This document shows, one piece after another, positions 5,544-9,733 of a DNA stretch of 9,733 nucleotides. The translations under genes and the position numbers were made by a program. The stretch comes from an uncultured bacterium. Lineage in GTDB: Bacteria; Bacillota_I; Bacilli_A; RF39; UBA660. The notes beneath the pieces were generated by a model. That model did not search any database. It worked only from the letters and a program-made list of their open reading frames with translations, and was not told where the DNA came from. Position 1 is the first letter of the stretch. Each line of letters begins with the position of its first letter. The stretch spans positions 1-9,733 of the forward strand of contig CASEDN010000070.1 of NCBI GenBank assembly GCA_949286645.1, written 5' to 3'.

Positions 5544-6320
5544 ATGAATTTCTATAGTAAAGATAAATATATAAATACTAAATTAAGCATGTCTAGCTTT
5601 AAAAAGACTAAAGAGAAAAGACTAAAAAGAGCTTTAAAGCAGTTAGGTTTTTTTGATAAAGATGTAGAAGTTTTTAATATAGATGATGATTTTGTTTATG
5701 TAAAAGATATTAGAGGAAATACCTATAAGTTTATGATTGATTTATATAGTTATGATAATGGTAAAAGGAACAAAGATATATTTCAACTGGAAAAAAGACG
5801 TGAAAACCTTTTTACCTTATATAGTTATTTTGACAAGTTAGAAGAAATAGGCTTTGGAAATTATTATAAAGATGGTGCTGTTTTAACAAGATATCGTTCT
5901 GTTGGTAATCATCCTGTTAGATATACTATAGAAAAAGGTGAAGAAAGTTATTCATTTTCTACTAATTATCAAGGTAATATTTCTTTTAGGTTAGATCTTT
6001 ACTGTTCGTTTAATCAAGAAAAAGAAAACTTTGAAAGTTTTCTTGAATGTTGTAAAGAAATTAATGGTATGTACGGAGGACGTGCTATTGTAAATTACAG
6101 TAATAATGATATATCTATTAGATCAGAGTTATTTTTAGAGTCAATAAAAGAATTAGAATTAAGTTCTAAGGTTGGTAGTTCTACTGAAGTAATTAATTTA
6201 ACATATAAAGATGGAAAATTAACAGAACATTATGAAGAGATTAGAGAACTTAAAGCTGATGAATTAAGTAGTGATAGGAAAGCTACTGTTGATAGTGTAA
6301 AAAGACTTATTAAGAGTTAA
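5544..6320 (+). CDS. Hypothetical protein of unknown function
   Basis: Protein of 258 residues that I do not recognise. It has no signal peptide, no clear membrane segment and no catalytic motif I can name. The N-terminal 10-35 is basic (KKTKEKRLKRALKQLGFF), which could be a helix binding nucleic acid or an acidic partner. The middle has a mixed beta-like pattern with many aromatic residues (YKFMIDLYSYD, SYSFSTNYQGNISFRLDLY), and the C-terminal 40 residues are charged and probably helical. The ATG at 5544 is preferred: GAGGGTGAT upstream matches the extended anti-SD, while ATG 5538 and GTG 5535 lie within that SD. It is transcribed alone, divergent from yidD and convergent with the ZIP gene, whose stop overlaps its own. 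Base and codon use match the neighbours. Confidence 0.8.
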   Translation: MNFYSKDKYINTKLSMSSFKKTKEKRLKRALKQLGFFDKDVEVFNIDDDFVYVKDIRGNTYKFMIDLYSYDNGKRNKDIFQLEKRRENLFTLYSYFDKLEEIGFGNYYKDGAVLTRYRSVGNHPVRYTIEKGEESYSFSTNYQGNISFRLDLYCSFNQEKENFESFLECCKEINGMYGGRAIVNYSNNDISIRSELFLESIKELELSSKVGSSTEVINLTYKDGKLTEHYEEIRELKADELSSDRKATVDSVKRLIKS

Positions 6321-7081
6321 CCTAATAGAAAATGAGATATTAACATAAAGATAAATCCTATACTAAAGAAGATAAAGGTATGTCTTCTTTTTTTATAACT
6401 TAAAGACTCAATTAATAGTTCATAAATACTAATATGTATCATGATACCTGCTATCATAGCAAGTATTACACTCATAATAAAGTTATTAATGATAGAAGAT
6501 AGAAATAGATAAGCAAGTATCGCTCCTAATGGTTCTGATAAGCCTGATATTAAAGTATATAAAAAGGCTTTAAACCTAGATTTAGTACTAAAGTATATGG
6601 GAATTGCAATACTTATTCCTTCAGGGATATTATGAAAACTAATAGCCAAAGCTAAAGATAAGCCTAATCCTTTATTAGTAGAACTAGATAGAAAAGTAGC
6701 AACTCCTTCAGGAATATTATGCATAATAATTGCAAGCATAGAAACAAGACCTAATCTATATAGTTTTTTATTACTGATAGATTTATTATCATTATTAGGT
6801 AAGAACTTATCTATTAACATCGATGTAATTACACCAAGACAGATAAATATTAAAAGAAATAAAAGAGCAGGGAAACCTTTAAATATAGTAGTTAAGAGAT
6901 TAAAAGATTCAGGTATTAAATCAGTAAGAGATACACATATCATTACACCACTTGCAAAAGATAGAGATGCTAAGATAATATATTTTTCATTCTTTAACTT
7001 AAAAAGTAGAGGAATAAAACCAATAAGAGTAGAAAGACCTGCTAGGGTAGATAAAATAAATGCATAAGTAAAGTTAGACAT
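6317..7081 (-). CDS. ZIP-family divalent metal transporter (ZupT/GufA type)
   Basis: Integral membrane protein of 254 residues with about eight hydrophobic segments, typical of prokaryotic ZIP transporters that import Zn2+, Fe2+ or Mn2+ into the cytoplasm. The binuclear metal site is evident as two HNIPEG motifs, at 121-126 (helix 4) and 150-155 (helix 5). TDLIPES (53-59), SGLSEP (179-184) and HISIYE (216-221) complete the family pattern. A short hydrophilic loop with Asn, Asp and Lys at 94-106 corresponds to the variable loop before helix 4. The ATG at 7081 has AAAAGGAAA about 12 bases upstream, somewhat far, and a closer GTGAT that could pair with the extended anti-SD. No confident promoter was seen. 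It overlaps the gene at 5544 tail to tail by 4 bases. The exact metal cannot be told from sequence. Confidence 0.92.
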   Translation of the reverse strand: MSNFTYAFILSTLAGLSTLIGFIPLLFKLKNEKYIILASLSFASGVMICVSLTDLIPESFNLLTTIFKGFPALLFLLIFICLGVITSMLIDKFLPNNDNKSISNKKLYRLGLVSMLAIIMHNIPEGVATFLSSSTNKGLGLSLALAISFHNIPEGISIAIPIYFSTKSRFKAFLYTLISGLSEPLGAILAYLFLSSIINNFIMSVILAMIAGIMIHISIYELLIESLSYKKRRHTFIFFSIGFIFMLISHFLLG

Positions 7082-7137
7082 AGTATCACTGTTTCCTTTT
7101 CAGTAATAGATATGCTAAAAAAAGAAAATTTATGATA

Positions 7138-7166
7138 TTGATATGATTATTATAAAGTGATATAAT
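7138..7166 (+). promoter_or_regulatory. Strong extended -10 sigma-A promoter before the interrupted gene and queH
   Basis: TTGATA (7138-7143), a 17-base spacer and a perfect TATAAT (7161-7166) preceded by TGA (7158-7160) make an extended -10 promoter. The start is expected near 7173, giving a leader of about 18 bases with SD AGAGGGGG at 7178-7185. Confidence 0.82.
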
Positions 7167-7190
7167 GATATAACACTAGAGGGGGATCTT

Positions 7191-8132
7191 ATGTTTATAG
7201 ATGATAAAATAAAAAAATTTATAGACCATGAAAAGAACGAATGGCAAGAATGTAAAGAAATATGGGAGAAAATAAAAGATGAAATAAAAAGAGATAAAGA
7301 GTTATATAAGTATCTATCTTCTTATAAAAACGATTCAATCCATCAAGAATTAAAAGATGATTTTTATAAAGTTTTAGATAATATAGAATCTCTTGCTAAT
7401 ACTTTTAATTTTAAAACTGGTATGGAAATTATATCTTTTTTAGGTTACTTAATACATTGTGGTTATTTATCTGTAACAAGTGAATATGCTTATAGTAAAA
7501 ATATAGTAGATATAAAATAATTTTGTGATGATAAAATATTAAATTATGCTCTTAAAATATTTAGCGGTTTTGGTAGTTGTAGACATATTGCATCATTTGC
7601 TAAGAAGACTCTTGATAGATTTAATATTAAAAATTCTATCACTCCAGTTGATAATAATATAGAAGATTATAGTATTTGTGCAATGAGATTGTTTTTGCAT
7701 AATTTTCATAAAAAAGCTACTGGTTCTAATCATGTAATAAATTATATAGAAGAAAATAATTATCACTATTTTCTTGATATTACTTTAAGTCAAGGTGTTT
7801 TATATGTAGCATATAATGGGTTTGCTTGCTCGGTTGATGGACCACTATTTATTTTACCATTATACAGTTATAGTTATAATTTGTGGAATGATGAGTTTAT
7901 AGATTATGGAAAAGTCCCCCTAATAACACGTGAAGAAGCAGATTATCTAATAGATATAGTCAATGCTACTATAAGAAAGTGTAGAGAAAATGACGATTTA
8001 TTTGTTGAATTTTATCATCAAAATATTGATAATTATCAAAGTATTAATGAAAAATATAATATAACACATGAAAAGGAAGAACGATTAGGGTTAATAAAAA
8101 GTGATAAAGTCTTAGTGAAAAATAATAAATAA
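7191..8132 (+). pseudogene. Transglutaminase-like cysteine protein gene interrupted by an in-frame TAA
   Basis: One reading frame runs from the ATG at 7191 (SD AGAGGGGG) to the TAA at 8130-8132, 314 codons in all, broken only by TAA at 7518-7520 (codon 110). The frame continues past that stop without a shift. Counting through the stop, the second part carries GFGSCRHIASFAK with Cys130, SNHVINYIEE with His181 and FLDIT with Asp196: the Cys-His-Asp order and spacing of transglutaminase-like cysteine proteins. The first part (1-109) is charged and helical, then EIISFLGYLIHCGYLSV. An ATG at 7683 could begin the last 149 residues, but it has no SD and lies after the catalytic Cys, so it is unlikely to be a real start. 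The 109-residue first part would lack all catalytic residues. The substrate of the intact protein is unknown. It may be a recent nonsense mutation, a sequencing error or, least likely, a recoded stop. Confidence 0.8.
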
Positions 8133-8143
8133 AGGTGATGAAG

Positions 8144-8770
8144 ATGAATTATAATTTAGAATGCGAGAAAATATTAGATAATATTGATTTAAATAATAAA
8201 CCAACATTATTATTACATGCTTGCTGTGCTCCTTGTTCATCATCAGTATTAGAGAAAATATCTAAATACTTTGATATAACAATTCTCTTCTATAATCCAA
8301 ATATTACTGATTATAAAGAATATCTTAAAAGACGTGAAGAGTTAGAGAAGTTTATTAAACTAGTAGGTTATAATATTAAATTATTAGATTGTAATTATGA
8401 AAAAGAAAAGTTTTTAGATATATCCCGTGGTTTAGAAGATTTAAAAGAAGGAGATATTAGATGTTATAAGTGTTATAACTTAAGATTAGAAGAGACTGCT
8501 AGACTTGCTAAAGAATGGGGCTTTGATTACTTTACAACAACTCTTTCTATTAGTCCTTATAAGAATAGTAAATGGTTAAATGAAATAGGGGAAGAACTTT
8601 CTAAAAAATATAATGTTAATTATTTATATGCTGATTTTAAAAAGAAAAATGGTTATAAAAGAAGTATAGAGTTATCTCATACTTATAATTTATATCGTCA
8701 AGATTACTGTGGATGTATTTATTCTAAAGTAGAACGCCTTAAACACCTTCAAGATCAAAAACAGGTATAA
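8144..8770 (+). CDS. queH: Epoxyqueuosine reductase QueH
   Basis: QueH (DUF208 family) catalyses the last step of queuosine synthesis, reducing epoxyqueuosine to queuosine at position 34 of GUN-anticodon tRNAs. It is the non-homologous alternative to the cobalamin-dependent QueG. The protein has 208 residues. The iron-sulfur and metal cysteines are visible: HACCAPCS with Cys27, Cys28 and Cys31; RCYKCYNLRLEETA with Cys107 and Cys110; and YCGCIYS with Cys189 and Cys191. TTTLSISPYKN in the middle is also typical. The start is the ATG at 8144, since AAAGGTGAT at 8131-8139 is an SD that overlaps the previous stop; ATG 8138 lies inside it. It has no visible promoter of its own and is probably transcribed from the one at 7138. 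Its 3' end overlaps the convergent radical SAM gene by 32 bases. Other queuosine genes are not in this window. Confidence 0.94.
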   Translation: MNYNLECEKILDNIDLNNKPTLLLHACCAPCSSSVLEKISKYFDITILFYNPNITDYKEYLKRREELEKFIKLVGYNIKLLDCNYEKEKFLDISRGLEDLKEGDIRCYKCYNLRLEETARLAKEWGFDYFTTTLSISPYKNSKWLNEIGEELSKKYNVNYLYADFKKKNGYKRSIELSHTYNLYRQDYCGCIYSKVERLKHLQDQKQV

Positions 8771-9635
8771 ATGATTCACTACAAGTACCACCTTCTTGCA
8801 TATAAGCATTTTTAATACCTAAATCTATTGCATAATCTATTACTTCATTATATTCATCTTCACTAACAGAATTATTTAAAAAGGTATAGTCTTTGATATG
8901 ATTAACAGGGGTATACTGATTCATAATACTAAGATAGATATTATCTTGGTATTTTTTATATAAATAATTTATTATTTTCTTAGTATCATCACTTTTAGTA
9001 GGTAAGACTAAACATCTAACAATAATACCTTTAGTCATTAGACCAGTATCATTAAATTTATTTTTACCTGTTTGTCTATACATTTCATCTAATGCTTTAG
9101 ATACTACTTCAAAATAGTTAGAACATTTTGATAAGTCTTTACCTAACTTATTATCAAAATACTTCAAGTCAGTTAAATAAATATCAATATAACCATCTAA
9201 TAGTGTTAGTGTCTCTCTATTTTCATAACCACTAGTATTATAAACAATAGGAATAGATAATCCCTTACTTCTAGCTAGCTTAATCGCTTCTATAATACTA
9301 GGAACATAGTGAGTAGGAGTAACTAGATTAATGTTGTTAGCATGCTTTTCTTCTAACTCTAAGATCATATTTGCAAGTCTTTCTATAGTTACTTCTTTTC
9401 CAAATCCATCAGTAGATATTTTTTTATTCTGACAATAACAACACTTTAAATTACAATTACTAAAAAAGATAGTACCACTACCATTAGTACCAGATATAGA
9501 AGGTTCTTCAAAATAGTGTAGGGCACTTCTTGCAACCTTAACCTTATCACTAGCTTTACAATATCCTAAAGTTTTAGTTCTATCTATTAAACAATTTCTA
9601 GGACATAAATTACATTTTTCATATACATCTATCAT
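8739..9635 (-). CDS. PflX-type radical SAM protein
   Basis: Radical SAM protein of 298 residues related to pyruvate formate-lyase activating enzymes, of the PflX (COG1313) kind. The SAM-cleaving 4Fe-4S cluster motif CxxxCxxC is CNLKCCYC, with Cys61, Cys65 and Cys68, followed by QN. An N-terminal Cys cluster CNLCPRNC...YC (Cys8, 11, 15, 26) is typical of PflX and absent from plain PflA. LVTPTHYVPSIIEAI and YNTSGYEN follow, then IYLTDLKYF, VRCLVLP and MNQYTPV, all familiar from the family. The ATG at 9635 is chosen because GAGGT stands 5 bases upstream; an in-frame ATG at 9677 would add 14 residues but has no SD. PflX members are presumed to make glycyl radicals, or a related modification, on a partner; no glycyl-radical enzyme gene is in this window. 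A -10-like TATAAT lies at 9713-9708 on the minus strand, but its -35 would fall beyond the window end. Confidence 0.9.
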   Translation of the reverse strand: MIDVYEKCNLCPRNCLIDRTKTLGYCKASDKVKVARSALHYFEEPSISGTNGSGTIFFSNCNLKCCYCQNKKISTDGFGKEVTIERLANMILELEEKHANNINLVTPTHYVPSIIEAIKLARSKGLSIPIVYNTSGYENRETLTLLDGYIDIYLTDLKYFDNKLGKDLSKCSNYFEVVSKALDEMYRQTGKNKFNDTGLMTKGIIVRCLVLPTKSDDTKKIINYLYKKYQDNIYLSIMNQYTPVNHIKDYTFLNNSVSEDEYNEVIDYAIDLGIKNAYMQEGGTCSESFIPVFDLEGV

Positions 9636-9697
9636 AGTTACCTCATTTCTTTTTATAGAACAAATTTTCTGTATCATGTTCGATTGGTTTGTTATAT

Positions 9698-9733
9698 TAG
9701 ATATGCTATTATATCTACTAGGAATACCTAGTA
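9698..9733. repeat. Two overlapping short inverted repeats upstream of the radical SAM gene
   Basis: TAGATAT (9698-9704) pairs with ATATCTA (9711-9717) across a 6-base gap. TACTAGG (9716-9722) pairs with CCTAGTA (9727-9733) across AATA. Both are perfect 7-bp repeats that share 9716-9717 and end at the window edge. They could be a regulator site, part of a hairpin from the neighbouring gene, or chance in AT-rich DNA. Confidence 0.35.

Noticed and set aside
4331..7081. A complete metal-uptake system made of the lipoprotein, the unknown gene and the ZIP transporter
   Set aside because: The three genes are on different strands and transcripts, the lipoprotein lacks metal ligands, and ZIP proteins do not need a binding protein; proximity alone is not enough.
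7518..7520. TAA reassigned to an amino acid
   Set aside because: TAA ends eleven of the fourteen genes here at sensible places, so reassignment is not credible; a mutation or error is simpler.
7683..8132. Independent gene of 149 residues
   Set aside because: The ATG has no SD, lies within the conserved domain after the candidate catalytic Cys, and the same frame is continuous back to 7191 except for one stop.
1..9733. CRISPR array, tRNA, rRNA, riboswitch, insertion sequence or defence system
   Set aside because: I saw no repeat-spacer pattern, tRNA-like cloverleaf, long leader, transposase or known defence domain on either strand.

Overview
The window is AT-rich bacterial chromosome from a Bacillota (low-GC Gram-positive) lineage. 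Three things support this: Shine-Dalgarno (SD) sites matching the Bacillota anti-SD, a CotE spore-coat homologue, and Bacilli-type gene pairs such as rpsP-khpA. Base composition, heavy Lys/Asn/Ile use and absence of TGA stops resemble AT-rich gut Bacilli related to the RF39/Erysipelotrichia-like groups. That placement is an inference from style, not a phylogeny. The standard code applies: Trp is TGG, and all 14 genes end in TAA (11) or TAG (3).

Left part (1-4292, all +): the C-terminal end of an unknown protein; cotE (outer spore coat morphogenesis); a strong terminator whose right arm carries the -35 box of the next promoter; rpsP and khpA, coupled through a TAATG overlap; then a possible attenuator hairpin and an uncharacterised protein with an HExxH zinc-protease motif. 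A separate promoter drives cdsA and rseP, which make CDP-diacylglycerol and a site-2 membrane protease. A bidirectional terminator closes this part.

Middle (4331-7081): a leftward yidD operon containing a lipoprotein of the zinc/manganese-binding (ZnuA/TroA) family that lacks every expected metal-binding histidine. A divergent gene of unknown function follows, then a leftward ZIP metal transporter. The last two genes share a TTAA at their stops.

Right part (7138-9733): a strong promoter precedes a gene for a transglutaminase-like cysteine protein that is interrupted by one in-frame TAA just before the catalytic Cys. queH (queuosine synthesis) follows at once and probably depends on the same promoter. 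A leftward PflX-type radical SAM gene overlaps the end of queH by 32 bases.

No tRNA, rRNA, CRISPR array, insertion sequence or phage gene was seen. The region is mostly housekeeping with several lineage-specific genes. I found no clear new multi-gene system. The best leads are the ligand-less metal-binding lipoprotein, the interrupted transglutaminase-like gene, the HExxH protein and the terminator-promoter overlap.
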